64,000 bases of DNA from Girardinichthys multiradiatus (Eukaryota > Chordata > Actinopteri > Cyprinodontiformes > Goodeidae), in the NCBI RefSeq assembly GCF_021462225.1, contig NC_061815.1:49477873-49541872 (forward strand). The letters are read 5' to 3'. The position numbers and the translations under genes were made by a program. Every line of letters begins with the position of its first letter. Positions within the stretch are counted from its first letter, which is position 1. Below, piece by piece: positions 24,062-36,049 of this stretch. The notes below the pieces were generated by a model. It was not told the origin of the DNA, made no database searches, and saw only the letters and a program-made list of their open reading frames with translations.

Positions 24062-24070
24062 ACTTTTAAA

Positions 24071-25830
24071 ACAGCTAGAAATGTTTTGTAATAAGATTCT
24101 TTCTGCCCAGCTGTTTTTGTGGGCGACTCATTAGTTGAGTGGGCTCCTGACAGGAAGAATACGGTTTAACGCTGGCAGTCTATGGTGGAGTTGCCTCCAG
24201 CAGAATAAGAACATACTCAGTCTTTCCACACTACATTGAATATTTCAACTATGTACATTATCAACATGAAGTGTGTTTCTGTGCAGCTATTTCTGGTGAA
24301 GCTTCTTCTAACTTTGAAAAGTTGTTGTCTGAATGTGATCAGAGGTGCAAAAGGAACCGGGTCGTGAAATAAGAAGATTTGACTGAGCTTAAGCAGTCAG
24401 AGGTAGCTGAGATTTGCTTTGTGGAGGCTGAGGCTCACAGTGAATGTGTTCAATGTTATAACAGTTCAAGGTTCATCATATCTTGACAAATGGAGTTGTT
24501 TACATCAGACGCAGCATACAGAGGACATGGCACCATCAAGACAGATGGCCTTCATTATTCCTCACGCTCCCTCTCATCTCCCTAAAATAACAATCGCCGG
24601 CTGTCAGAGGCTATCTTATATTTTCTAGATAAGGATCATTAAAGTCACCATTTTAAAATCAATCATGTGTACATGTTTAAAATGCATTGCAATCAATCTT
24701 GTAGTTTTAGTGATCACAGGAAATATTAGAGCTATGTCTGATAAAGTTTTACAGAACATAATCCTGTTTCTAGGCAAAAAAGTATTAGAATATATACAAT
24801 TATGCTGTATTTACATTTCAACTAGTTTCATGTTGCCTTATGTTTTTTAAATTACAATGATCTTATATTATTTTTCTATTCTGTTTTTGGGCCACACTTT
24901 ATGATTGTTATCAGTGAACTGTTTTATAGAAGTAACATTTATCGCACCTACTTGAAGTTGTACAGTTCATTCTCAGTTTAAATGCAGCTGTAGGCCTTAT
25001 AGAACATTAGTGAACAATCAGATATAAACCAAGGAATACAATCTGAAGCTCTGGTCAATCCATCATCTGAAAATAAAAGATACAGGAAGTGTCTGGTACG
25101 ACTGCAGACCTACCAAGACATGGACATCCACCTAAATTGACATTGTGGTTGCAATGTGACAAAATATAGTAAGTATAAACCATAAACTGGACAGAAAGAA
25201 CATGACAGCTACTGAAAGAACAAGAAACGAGGAGCTGGAATCTGCCTCTGTAAATCTGAAATTATGGCTTCTGACACAAAGATGTGACTAAAATGTTTTC
25301 AGCAGGAGGTATCTGTCAGGGTTTGAGCCACATGGTGCACCTTGAGTAGATGGCTCTAACATCTCTTCATACTCTTGTGGTCTAGCATAACTGTCAAAGT
25401 GGAAATCTGTCCATCTCACAGCAACTCAGGGAAATAGCTGGACCAAAAGAGAGACAGGCTGCACCTTAAGTGCTAGCTGGGCAGTAAGAGTAGAGGTAGG
25501 TAACTAACTAGATAACCTTAGCTGAGGCCACCATCAGTCCCTCACCTACTGGGACAGAAGCTTTGGAGTCTCCAAGCTGGAAAAAAATGCATATGGCTTT
25601 AGGAGAGCAGTTTTCTTTGATAATGTTTTCATGTTCTGTGTCCTAGGTAAACACATCTCAGTTTAAATTTTATGGCATATGCCATAAATTATTAAACCTA
25701 CAACAGACTGAAAAGGAATTGTATAAGGCAATGTTCACTATCCACAAAATCTAATTTCAGGCTTAACCTATTTATGATCCTATATTGCATATGCATTATA
25801 TATATTTCACCTTATGGCTGAGCCGGTAAA
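24071..25830. other. Non-coding stretch
   Basis: AT-rich sequence with no gene, RNA gene or named repeat recognised. Short ORFs at 24419 and 24665 have no family resemblance. Confidence 0.4.
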
Positions 25831-25837
25831 TGTAGAT

Positions 25838-26157
25838 CATGGGGCTGCACCACTGTGGAGCACTTTTACTTTGAAGCAAGAAGGTCTTGGACTCAAATCC
25901 CACTCTGGGGTCTTTTTGCCTGGACTTTGCCTTTTTTCCTCGTACATGCGTAGGTTTTCTCTGGGTACGCCCACAGTCCAAAAACATGACAGTAATGTTA
26001 TTTGATTGCTCTTAATTGCCGTTAGGTATGAGTGTGCATGGCTGCCTGTCCTGGGTCTCTATTGTGCCCTACAATAGACTGGTGACCTCTGTAGGGTGGA
26101 CCCAACCTTCCGCCTGATGACCTCCGGAGATAGGCGCCAGCGACCCTGCAAGGATAG
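25838..26157 (+). mobile_element. tRNA-type SINE copy 2
   Basis: The head GGGGCTGCACCACTGTGGAG carries an A-box-like start, and TTGGACTCAAATCCC is a B-box-like segment. The body matches the SINE at 21727, including ACGCCCACAGTCCAAAAACA and the GAGATAGGCGCCAGCGACCC block. The 3' end passes directly into the AT microsatellite at 26158. Confidence 0.75.

Positions 26158-26191
<34 letters not shown>
26158..26191. repeat. (AT)n microsatellite
   Basis: About 15 AT units lie directly at the 3' end of the SINE, as often happens when a simple-repeat SINE tail expands. Confidence 0.95.
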
Positions 26192-26192
<1 letters not shown>

Positions 26193-26585
26193 CAATAAAC
26201 CCACCATATAAAACAACTGACATTTGTTCAGGCATGGTCATTCAGAAATGAGTCATCTGTTCCAAGTTGACAGGTGGTGGGCAGGAAGCCGTCCCTCTGT
26301 ATTTTGAAGGGAGATGTCTTGAGAGGAGTCATGGAAAAATGGAGAAAAATGGCCTGTTATCTTTGATGGCAGCAAGAAAGAGAGAGAGCTGACAGTTTTC
26401 CAAACAGCTTTCTGCACAGACCTGTGACTCGGAATCAGTCATGCAGGGATGGACGTCTGTGATCTGGGAGGATATTGACCCATCCCAACAGGATACCCAG
26501 AAGAAGGTTGCCCAAGTCACTTTTAAGCTATCTATGAGTGCCTCTAAGTGTGTGCTTTTTCCTCAGAGAAAGTAAAAAACCCAGA
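26192..26585. other. Non-coding stretch
   Basis: No feature is recognised between the microsatellite and the LINE fragment that follows. Confidence 0.4.
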
Positions 26586-26589
26586 GAAA

Positions 26590-26900
26590 TAAAACACAGA
26601 ACTCCAGTTCTTAAATCATTGCACTGCCTCCCAGTTTGTCTATAAAGCACTTAATGGTCTTGATGAGAAATACATTTCTGAGTTGTCAATTATAAGGCAC
26701 CTATATCCCCCCTGCAGCTTATCAAAGCACTGCTTACACAGTGTTCCCAGGACCAGAACCAAACAAGGTGAGGTAGCATTTAGTGTCTATGCTCCTCACC
26801 TCTGGAACGGAAACTGTTGGTTCTTTTACTTCAGGACTGAAAACAGGTTTTTGTTTGCAGCAGATTTTGACCGCAGTATTATTAATAAACTGCTTGTATG
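26590..26900 (+). mobile_element. L2-like LINE RT C-terminal fragment
   Basis: The translation contains an ...LHCLPVCL-YKALNGLDEKYI-type block, then LSKHCLHSVPRTRTKQGEVA and FSVYAPHLWN. This is the order of the L2/CR1-group RT C-terminus (HWLPV...TYKALN...PRxRxxxGxxxFSxxAPxLWN), and the full-length L2 at 39990-42653 has the same blocks. Frameshifts and internal deletions are present. Neither end nor a target duplication could be defined. Confidence 0.65.
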
Positions 26901-28283
26901 ATCAGTATAGAGTGAATGAAGCATTAGATTGAAGATTACTTTTGGATTTGAATTTCAGTTAAAAGTGGTTCATAGTCAGACATGTAAAACATAGCACTAA
27001 GATTGAACACATGACTTTAGATTATATGCAAACCGCTGGCCGACGTAGTCAAAGAAGAACAATGTCAAAGGAGTAATCCTTCTTATAAACCAGAGCAGCC
27101 TTGGTTTGAAATCACATCTTCACAGATTTACAACAATAAAGCTGGTTAGAAAGGTTCTGCACATTGTGTTATGTTTTAGCTGATTATCAATCAGATTCAT
27201 ACTAAGTTTGTCTATTTCTAGAAAATTTTGCACAAACTAATTCACAATAAGACAACACAACAATAACAGCTAGTTGTAAACTCTGGTTGGTTGACCTGCA
27301 GAGCTACTCAACTGCAGACCAATCCTCTTCTCTAGCACTGTTTTGGCCTACCATACCTTATACACTGGGAGGTCCAAATGGTTCATATTTTAGACTGCTC
27401 CTGGTGTCACATTTTAAGGTTTAAACACCCATTGCCAGGAACCAAGGTTTCCCAGGGGCAAAATCGTTTATGTCTTTAAAATCTTGCAAGTTCCGCTATG
27501 GACAGCAGTACGTTAACTTACTGAAGACCCACTCACCTCTCCCTACAGACGGAGACAGGAAAATACGCAGGCTGAATCTATCCCTCCATTCTAGGTCAGA
27601 CAGTCCTTTCTGGATCATTCTCATCTAAAGAACTGGGGCAATCTTCTCTTTCTCATTCACCAAGTCACCTACAGACTGCAGCTGGACATCTGTCCTCTCA
27701 GCTCCCTGTGCTCTGGTAGAGGTACCAAACTCAGCTGTTTCAGTCAGAGACATGTTGTGTCTTTTATACAAGCTAATCAATGGCCAGAAAGGTAAAGGTA
27801 AGAATTGACATCACTGCCCGGCACTTGCTGCACTTTTCCTAGCCTCACCATCAAGTGATATTTTTTAAATATTTGGTCTTAAAATTCTTCAAGCCTTTAA
27901 TTACCTTTTCTCTTCTTTTTTTCTGAAAACAGGATTTCAGTGGACCGACATTTTAGAGTTTACTCCAGCGGACTAAATCAACTGAAACAAATAAGTTGTG
28001 GTAGTGGACAAACGATTTAATGTTAGGGCAGAGAGTGTTCACTGCTATTCCAAGGATATAAAATAATGATGTATTAGTCATGAATTTATTTCTCAAACAG
28101 GCCCATTTAAAAAAAATATTATTGCTGATAACTTAGACCTTGCTCCCTGAAAAATTGAGCCAGTTGTACCCAGTTGTTCATGGTAGTGTTTGGGCGTGTC
28201 AGCACCAGACAACCACAATATAGAAAGAATTGCACCTGTTACTTTAGGTCCAAATCAGACTGTATCACTTTTCAATGAACCAG
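26901..28283. other. Non-coding stretch
   Basis: No gene or named repeat is supported. Slightly GC-richer sequence at 27530-27780 may be a very degenerate LINE 3' end, but no motif is convincing. Confidence 0.35.
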
Positions 28284-28293
28284 ATTAGGTCTT

Positions 28294-29147
28294 CCAGTGT
28301 TTCATGGCCGGGACGAAAACCACACTGCTCTTCCTGAAGCCGAGGTTCGACTATCAGCCGGACTCTCCTCTCCAGTACCCAGCTTTACACCCTCTACAGG
28401 GTACTCAAGGGTTCATGGGAGTTTGGCCAACCGGTCCACATGTGTTTTGTGGACCCGGAGAAGGCATTCAACTGTGTGCAGCGGCTGGGATAAAGATCAG
28501 CTCCTCCAATACGAGGCCATGATTCTCGACCGGAAAAGGGTGGCTTGTCCTCTTCATCTTAGAGGGGAGTTCCTGCCTCAAGAAGTGGAGTTGAAGTATC
28601 TTTGGGTCTTGTTCACTAGTGAAGGGAGAATGGTGCCGGTCCATTGTGGTGAAGAGAGAGCTGAGCCGAAAAGCGAAGCTCTCAATTTACTGGTCGGTCT
28701 ACATTTCTACCCTCGCCTATGGCCATGAACTTTGGGTCATGACCGAAAGAACAACATCTGGGATACAAGCGGCTAAAATGAGCTTCCTCCGTAGGGTGGC
28801 CGGGCTCTCCCTTAGAGATAGGGTGAGGAGCTCGGCCATCCAGGAGGAGCTTGGAGTAGAACCGCTGTGCCTCCGCATTGAGAGGAACCAGTTGATGTGG
28901 CTTGGGCATCTATATCGGATGCCTCCTGGACGCCTCCCTTTGGAGGTGTTCCAGCCACGTCCCACCGGGAGGAGGCCCAGGACACGCTGGACGGACTATT
29001 TCTCTCAGCTGGCCTGGAAATACTTTGGGCTCCCCCCGGAGGAGCTGGAGGGCCTGTTTGGGCAGTGGGACGTCTGGATGTCTCCACTGAGTCTGCAGCC
29101 CCCACAACCAGGTCCCGGATAAAGCGGAAGACAAGTACGAGTACAAA
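28294..29147 (+). mobile_element. RTE-like LINE copy with 5' inversion and internal deletion
   Basis: The perfect 10-bp repeat ATTAGGTCTT flanks the copy (28284-28293 and 29148-29157). Bases 28294-28380 are an RTE-like segment in antisense (matching 44452-44538 as read on the + strand). From 28381 the copy runs in sense (AGCTTTACACCCTCTACAGG and onward). Near 28476 it jumps from the ...AFDCV-like region straight to the AAGATCAGCTCCTCC region, skipping about 320 bases including the catalytic FADD motif. The frame 28619-29122 then encodes the RT C-terminus (KRELSRKAKLSIYWSVYIST and onward) up to the AAAGCGGAAGACAAGTACGA tail. An inverted 5' end is the signature of twin priming. The copy is inactive. 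Confidence 0.9.
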
Positions 29148-29157
29148 ATTAGGTCTT

Positions 29158-31637
29158 GGTGCACATTGGGTTCATTCATCTTCCTGCAAACTCAAGCTTG
29201 TGGTCACTTCATTGCTTGAAACCCAACATTTACATTTAAAGTTTAATAAAAATCAATCCTTACATTTTAAGATGATCTTAACTCATTTCAAAGCTTTCAG
29301 TTACAACTTTAGAGACACTTTTACATGCAGTTTCAAGCATTCAGATGAACAGCTTCACAATACAAATGAGTGATTTTGTATACTTCTCGTGTTTTGAGAT
29401 CTGTGGCAGCCAATGGCAGAGATAAGAACCTGCGTTGACAAACCTATCATTCTACAAGGACAAGCAGAAAGTCATTTAAGGTCTGTAGCTCATATGAAGC
29501 CATTTTAATTGAATTTCCAAATCATATAGTATCAGTTGTTTGTTCAAAAACAGAGGCAAAAAATAAAAATGTAGGATTGGTCACCTGAGCTCTGGCGCAC
29601 CCTTCCTCAAATTGGAGTGCTTGTGTTGCATCTAGGATTTGAGTGAAGTCTTCATGTGCCAAAGGTAATTTAATTTTTTTCCTGTAGAACAAAAACGTAA
29701 AGGTGTCAACGTTCACATGGAAAGTTCAATCAGCAAACAATCAAACCAAGGATCTTAATTAAACAGGTAAACAAGAAGATTCCCTTAATGCAGATGAAAG
29801 AACCTTGTAGATGATCACTCCACCGACCCAGGGTGTCCAGATAAAAGTCAATGTTTGATTAAAAGTGTGTTTGTTTGCTGAGGGATAGGGCATCTATTCA
29901 ACTCTCCCTCTACAAAAAGCAAAAATCTCTTATCCTATAAAACAAACATTTAACTATTTCTCTGTATAATCCAGAGATCTTCAGCTTCAGCTGATAGCTA
30001 TTGAAAATATTTCCAAGGTCTTCAGCTGACCTCTAAAAGGAAATATAGTTATGCATTTGCTTTTTTGTTTTCCATTTACTCTGCTGTTTCTGTAATTTAT
30101 AATGTAAACTGTTGGTTTGTTTAAGTAAATGGTTTGCTTGTATTATAACTATAACAAAATAACATTTTTAAATTTTCTGAACCATTTTTGAGATAAGTCT
30201 GAAACAGCACTGGCAGCAGTACTTCAGTCCTTGGATACACCTTATGTCTGCTAGGTGGGAAAAGCCAAACTGTAATAATACAACATTAAACAGAAGGTTG
30301 ACCTTCTGGAGTTAATTTATGTGCACTTCATATAAACATTGCAAGCTGTAATAGAAAAGAAACAATGTGTTGGATGGCAAAATATATTTGAAATAGTGGC
30401 TACAATATAAAGTAAAGTAAAAGTGAAATGGTGATGAGGTGTAAATGTTATCATGTGGATCAACGTAAGGCATCTTTCTCTATGCTATTGTTCGTGGTCT
30501 GGTACTGAAAGCTGACTGCTTATTCTGAAACTCTGGATTTCACCTATTTTTATTCTTCCATTTTTCATTTTCCCTTTTACATTAAGTCAAGGTTAAAAGC
30601 TTAAATTATACCATAACTAATTTTGGCTTCTGAGAATCCAAAACGTTCCTTGGTCACATTTTGTTGGGTTGTAAAAAATGCGGGTGCTAGCTCATTTGTG
30701 GCTCATGGCTTAAAAAAAATTGTGACCCCCAACTGGCTCATCTCATGCAGGTGGAGAGTTTTATCAATATTTTCCAGGTGATATTTTCAAAGACAAATTG
30801 AAATCTTAAAAGTGCAACATGTTTTTTTAATAATCATGCATTTTGCATTTCATAGCAAATAGGACCACAAACATCATGCAACCTTCGTTCAAAAACAGAC
30901 TTTGTGAACACATTCATTAAAATTCGCCAAATACAGCAAGCATTAGTGAAAAAAGTGAGCTGTATACTGTTGAGCATAGAATAAACTTTTTCTCTTCAAC
31001 CAAAAAATCAAAACAATTGTTTCAAAATTAGGAAACTGTATGTCTTTCTTGTAATAAGGAAAACCTGAAAGCCCTACTTTATATATTGGATCTACCTATC
31101 TACTTAAATCGGGCTACTTCAATTCATTTCAATAAAATATTGCTCGCTTAGTTTACTGATAAGCAGAAAAAACAAAAAAGATCACAAAATATTTTGTCCT
31201 ATTTATTTATTTTTAATCAATTTTTTGTGGACTGCAAGTACTTATAACTAGGCGATTTTGATTTTTAATTTAATAGAAAGGTGCACAGACACAAAAGAGA
31301 TTAACCCTGAGTGACTGAATCCTCAGGCTAATTAGAGGCAGTGACAAAACACCAATCTTAATAATAAGGTATTAAGGTTTTCTTTTTTATAGTTTTATTT
31401 AAGCCAGGACATATTGTATTACAAATGCTCAGCAAACCTTAGAATTTATTAGACGTCCCAGGTTCAGATCCTTGACAAGCCCCCAATATGTTATAACCTG
31501 GCTAAAAAATATAAAACAAAGGCAACCTGTGCCTGAAGATAACTTAAAACTGAATTTATCCAAAAAAACACACACAAAAAAAACAAATATAATCCAGGAT
31601 TGCCAAAGAGTAAGGAGTGGGCGAACTCCTAGGAAGT
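29158..31637. other. Non-coding stretch
   Basis: AT-rich DNA with no gene or identifiable repeat. The minus-strand ORF at 29522-29716 and similar frames show no family resemblance. Confidence 0.4.
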
Positions 31638-31642
31638 GGTGG

Positions 31643-31964
31643 TGTCATACCTGCTTGTGTTTTTGTAATGTTACCTGGTCTGGTCCTTTGTTTTCTGTCT
31701 CCATGCACCCCAAGCCCATACCTGTTCTGAGTTTTCCCCTAATTGTCTGGTCACGTTTGTCATTGGTTCCGCCAGCTGTTCAGTTTTGTATTGAAACCCA
31801 TTTGTTTCCGTTGTTCTCCACTGGTTCCGTATGTGTATGTGTTTCCTGCTGCATGCTTGCTACCTTGTCAGTGTCCTGCCATGGAAAATAAAGACTCGCC
31901 TTACCTTTAAACCTCGAGCTTCAGGAGTTCTTCCTCGCATATTGGTCCATCAAAAAACCAAACT
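31643..31964 (+). repeat. 5' LTR of the short LTR element
   Basis: Nearly identical to 33694-34015, with scattered substitutions. AATAAA is at 31887-31892. The terminal ATGACA is missing. Confidence 0.9.
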
Positions 31965-31999
31965 CCTGATCAGCCAACGCCGCTGTTTCAGACTCCTAA

Positions 32000-32286
32000 T
32001 CCTGTTTCTGGTCCAATTCCAAGCCGAGCCGCCCTTACACTTTGATCCTGTCCATGAGGGGCTCGTGGATGGACTGCCTCCCTGCTCCTGTTCCCGGTCC
32101 TGTCCTGAAGGGCTCCGAGGACGAACTGCCTCTATCCCTGGTTCCCGTTCCGGAGGAGTTTGTGGAGGACCCGTTTCCACTTCCTGTTCCTGAGGGATGC
32201 GAGGACGCACCCTGTCCGCCTGCTGTGCCTCGGCGGATCTCCACAGCCTCACCAAAGGTCCCAGCGGTCTCTGCAACATTCGCCTG
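32000..32286 (+). other. Internal region with Pro/Glu-rich open frame
   Basis: The frame from 32042 encodes a run of short repeats built on PVP, EGCED and PVPEEF (for example SLVPVPEEFVEDPFPLPVPE). It continues into the inserted element at 32287, so its end is artificial. Similar Pro/Glu-rich repeats are common near the 3' end of fish Gypsy-type internal regions. No enzymatic domain is present, and I doubt a stable protein is made. Confidence 0.4.
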
Positions 32287-33431
32287 TGTTGTAAATATGA
32301 AGCTGAGAATATTATTTAATATTAATATTTTGTCAAATAATATTTGGGTCTGTTAAGGGTTGTCCTGTGAATACCAGCCCAGTAAGGCGATGGTATTAGG
32401 ACAGAATAGAAAGGTGTGAGACGAGCTCTGACATTATTGAACAGCATAAACTCTGCACATATATGGAATAAATTCACACAATTTCTTAAAATACAAGAAT
32501 TTATTAACAAAAATAAGTCAACTCAAAGTCAAACATATTTCAATCAACAAACTCTTTACTTTGCTAAAACAATCCAACTAAACTACCAAGCAGAATTAAA
32601 GAATAACGAAGACTAATGGGCTATGTACAATATAAAAAAGTTGATTAAAGATGATTGGAAATCATGACCAAAAAGAGTGATGCAACATTACCATGCAATG
32701 TTTATGTTTGAGAACCAAGGATTATCTTGAAGAATCTGGAAGTGAAGTTAAGTTAGTCTTGGAACCAACTTAGGAAATAATCAGCAAACGTTTAGACAAC
32801 CATTCACAATACAAGATCAGATCAAATATTATTTTAATAAAATTACTTTTTTAAAGAATGATCTGCTGATGATGTCCAAGGGCGATGAAGTTCGACGAAA
32901 CGTCCACAGTCAAACAAGCGGAACCTCTGCGTTCGCTCTGTGAACAAAAGGTTAGCTTCCCGCTAACCTCCAGCTGTGGATGAAGAACGAACGTTGTCCG
33001 CTGCGGTCTCTACCGTCTTCCTTCAGGCTGAGAGACTGCGTCCTGGACGGGGTCTCACTCTCTCGAACAGTTTGCTTCTGTGGGGCCTCGAAGAGAAAAG
33101 GTAAGCAACTCTTACACCTTAAGTTCCCCGTTCATGAATGAAAATACCGGATACACACACAGTATTCCAGTTGAATTTATGTCTTTTTGCCAGCAAAAGA
33201 CATTCGCGCACTGGGCCTCTCCTGAACCGTCCTCCTCCGAGGCGTGTGGAAAGAGGAAGACTTGTGGAAAGGTGGGGGCTTTTATTTGGGTAATGGTGTC
33301 GCAGGAAGTTCGCAGTTATTCCCCTTTTCTGGCTGTGCCGGAAGAAGGTTAATGCACTTTATTTTGAAAAGTTTCAGAAAAGTATGTACCGGAGTTTTGT
33401 TGTCGAAATCCATGGCTGTATGGTCCCAACA
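32287..33431. mobile_element. TG...CA element, copy A (nested in the LTR element)
   Basis: It starts TGTTGTAAATATGA and ends GGTCCCAACA, with CCTG duplicated on each side (32283-32286 and 33432-33435). It aligns throughout with the copies at 43263-49737 and 54130-55761, including TTAAGGGTTGTCCTGTGAAT, TCTTAAAATACAAGAATTTA, CGTCCACAGTC and GCCAGCAAAAGACA. It lacks about 470 middle bases present in the other two copies. No conserved ORF runs through the three copies. The TG...CA ends and 4-bp duplication fit an unusually long solo LTR, perhaps of an ERV1-type element. Confidence 0.8.
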
Positions 33432-33693
33432 CCTGGGTTCAAGCGGTCTCCGCACCACGTCTCGGAGCTCCACCGTGGGTTCTCCTGGTCTCGCCGCCAG
33501 CCGTCAGATCATCTTCGCCGGCCTGCTGATCGCCTGCTCCTACATCGCCAGCCGCCTGAACTCTGGGTCTGCCGGGGACGGCCTCTGGGCCAGCCGCCTG
33601 AATCCTTGTCTTCCTTCCGAGTCCCCCTCCGCCCACCCTGGTCGGGTTGTTTTATTGTGGGCATCTGGGATCCGCCCTTAAAGGGAGGGGCTA

Positions 33694-34021
33694 TGTCATA
33701 CCTGCTTGTGTTTTTGTTAAATTACCTGGTCTGGTCCTTTGTTTTCTGTCTCCCTGCACCCCAAGCCCACACCAGTTCTGTGTTTTTCCCTGATTGTCTG
33801 GTCACGTTTGTCATTGGTTCCCCCTGCTGTTCAGTTTTGTATTGAAGCCCTTTTGTTTCCGTTGTTCTCCGCTGGTTCCGTATGTGTATGTGTTTCCTGC
33901 TGCATGCTTGCTACCCTGTCAGTGTCCTGCCATGGAAAATAAAGACTCATCTTACCTTCAAACCTCGAGCTTCAGGAGTTCTTCCCCACATATTGGTCCA
34001 TCAAAAAACCAAACTATGACA
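33694..34021 (+). repeat. 3' LTR of the short LTR element
   Basis: Complete TGTCATA...TATGACA repeat, 328 bases, with AATAAA at 33938-33943. The polypurine tract ends three bases before it. Confidence 0.92.
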
Positions 34022-34026
34022 GGTGG

Positions 34027-36045
34027 ATCTTATGATCTTCGAAGATACTGGACTGATGTCTCCAATTACAATACCACCAATATTCTGGGGCACTGAAAGA
34101 CAAGCAGATGGGCCTTAACATTAAGTGTGTCTCATTAACAGACTTACATTTTTTCACCAACTGTACTATGTTTAAAATATGATCATACACTGCATAACAT
34201 TTTTATTCCATAAACTCAGTTTGCACAACTATTTTTTCAGCATGACGTGCATTTCTGTAAGTCTGTACTAATGTATGTTTTTTGCTTTTATATACAAATA
34301 TCTTACCAACTCTTCCATACATCACTGAAAGTTTGCTTAGATTTAATAAAAAGAAATATTTTCATCTGGCTGTTCACACCTTTTCTTGTGTGACTTGACC
34401 CTAATAAAAAGAAGAGTAGTTTGTTGAATCTGCAAAATGCAACCAATCACTGCTTTATTCTCACTTTACAGAAAATGCCCCCAGGATTACTTCCATAATT
34501 ACACCATTTTACCAAGAAGGAGAGTGTGTCATAAATACGATTCTGGTGTGAAGGAGAGATGTCCAATGTCCAGATGAAAATGAGCCGCCTCCAGAACTGT
34601 GCTTTAGATCCACACTAACATACTATTACAGCAACATGCTTGGTGACCAACATGTCAGACAAAGTTAATGTATCACTTGTATGGGTCCTTCATGATACAA
34701 ATGAGGAATCAAAGTAGGAGATAAGCCTTGCTGAAACTTTTCCATCCCACATTATTTATTGTGTTAAAAGAGACCAACTGTTTCAATCTCACAGGTCAAA
34801 GTGGAATAAAAGGAAACTCTGTTTAAACCACTGCTGTTTCCTGCTCTAAAAACCATCCTCTATATCTTCCATCTCTAGGGAAAATGGAAGACTAAATGCT
34901 TTTTGTGATATTGTTAGAAGGATTTTTCCCCTCTGAGAGGAAAAAAAAACAGGTGAAAGATTTATCTTTTTTTGCCATTGATTTTCAGCAGGATGCCAAA
35001 GTTGTCAAATGATTGGCTGGCATGTGGGATTGGCAGCTAAAGTGTTTTCTCTGCATTCAATCCTAGAGGGAATGAGTTTCTCAGTCAACAAGTCAAATCC
35101 TTCCAACCTCTTCAAACAATAATCATCCCATGGGAGATCCAGCAGCTTCCTGTAAAAAGATCCATGTTTTTCTCCCTAAAGTGTTGCTCAAAAACGTTTC
35201 TTTCAGCAAGCAAATCAAAGTTGGGCTTGGTTTCAGCTGCACAAACTCACAATGGTGGGATGCAAATGGCAATAAAAGATACAGTGTTTTGACAGCAGAA
35301 GCTCAGTGTGAACTTTGCAACATGGCATACCGTAATGTTTCAAAAAGTAAACTTTGGCTGATAGTGAACTGAAGTGGGTCACATAGATTGTACACAAACA
35401 TGGAGCTGTAAATATGTTACTGTCCTGCTGTGTCTACTCTTTATGCATCCTCTACTTTATATAAATATTGCTTATGATTACACTGTCAAGGTATCAATTC
35501 AATGTAATTCTGGACTGGTTATCAGGGTTTAATTCAAATAAATAACTTTTTTACTAAAAACCTGTTCTGTAGTTGTCTGATATGAGTTTATCTGATGACA
35601 AGGGAAGAAAAATAAGTGTGTTCATCAGTATTCAGTAGTTATTGTAAATGAAGTTGTAAAGCAACAACTCTGGCCAGATGCAGGTTGGTAAAAAATGTAA
35701 TTTAAAATAATGATTTAAACTTGCAGTTTTCTTCACAACTTACCCACACATCATTATGCTGATTTAATTAAATAAATGGTCCTGGCCTCTCTAGGCAATG
35801 GAAAAAGAACATCCGAGATTCCCTGGGATTCCTATTACCCGGGTAAAACAAATCCTGAAGCTTCAAATCCTGGGGCTTTCGGTGGAAAACGGGTCAACAC
35901 AACAATTAAACTTATCTGTTGCACTTTTACGAAGTAAACTTGACATTCTTTGAATATTTTAAAATGTTTGTATTTATCTCTGCTGAAACCATCCAATTAA
36001 ATTTGTAATCTCATTCTCAATAACAAGTATACAAATGTTAGACCT
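34027..36045. other. Non-coding stretch
   Basis: No gene or named repeat. A patch at 34975-35060 around ATGATTGGCTGGCATGTGGG is more balanced in composition and might be conserved non-coding DNA, but this cannot be judged from one genome. Confidence 0.35.
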
Positions 36046-36049
36046 ACAG

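Larger units (their letters stand above)
31643..34021 (+). mobile_element. Short non-autonomous LTR retrotransposon with both LTRs
   Basis: Two ~325-bp direct repeats (31643-31964 and 33694-34021) start TGTCATACCTGC; the right one ends TATGACA. The whole is flanked by GGTGG (31638-31642 and 34022-34026), a 5-bp duplication. A polypurine tract AAAGGGAGGGG (33680-33690) sits just upstream of the 3' LTR, and both LTRs carry AATAAA. After removing the TG...CA insertion at 32287-33431, only ~580 bases of internal DNA remain, with no gag, protease, RT or integrase. The 5' LTR lost its last six bases and the expected primer-binding site to a small deletion. Its structure fits a Gypsy- or ERV-type element mobilised in trans. 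Confidence 0.9.

Noticed and set aside
31831..32356. Overlapping ORFs on both strands in the LTR element as genes
   Set aside because: They are shadows of one Pro/Glu-rich repetitive stretch, and one runs into the nested insertion, so its end is accidental.
33080..33681. ORFs spanning the TG...CA element and the LTR element's internal region
   Set aside because: The frames cross the insertion junction at 33431, so the fusion protein is an artefact of nesting.
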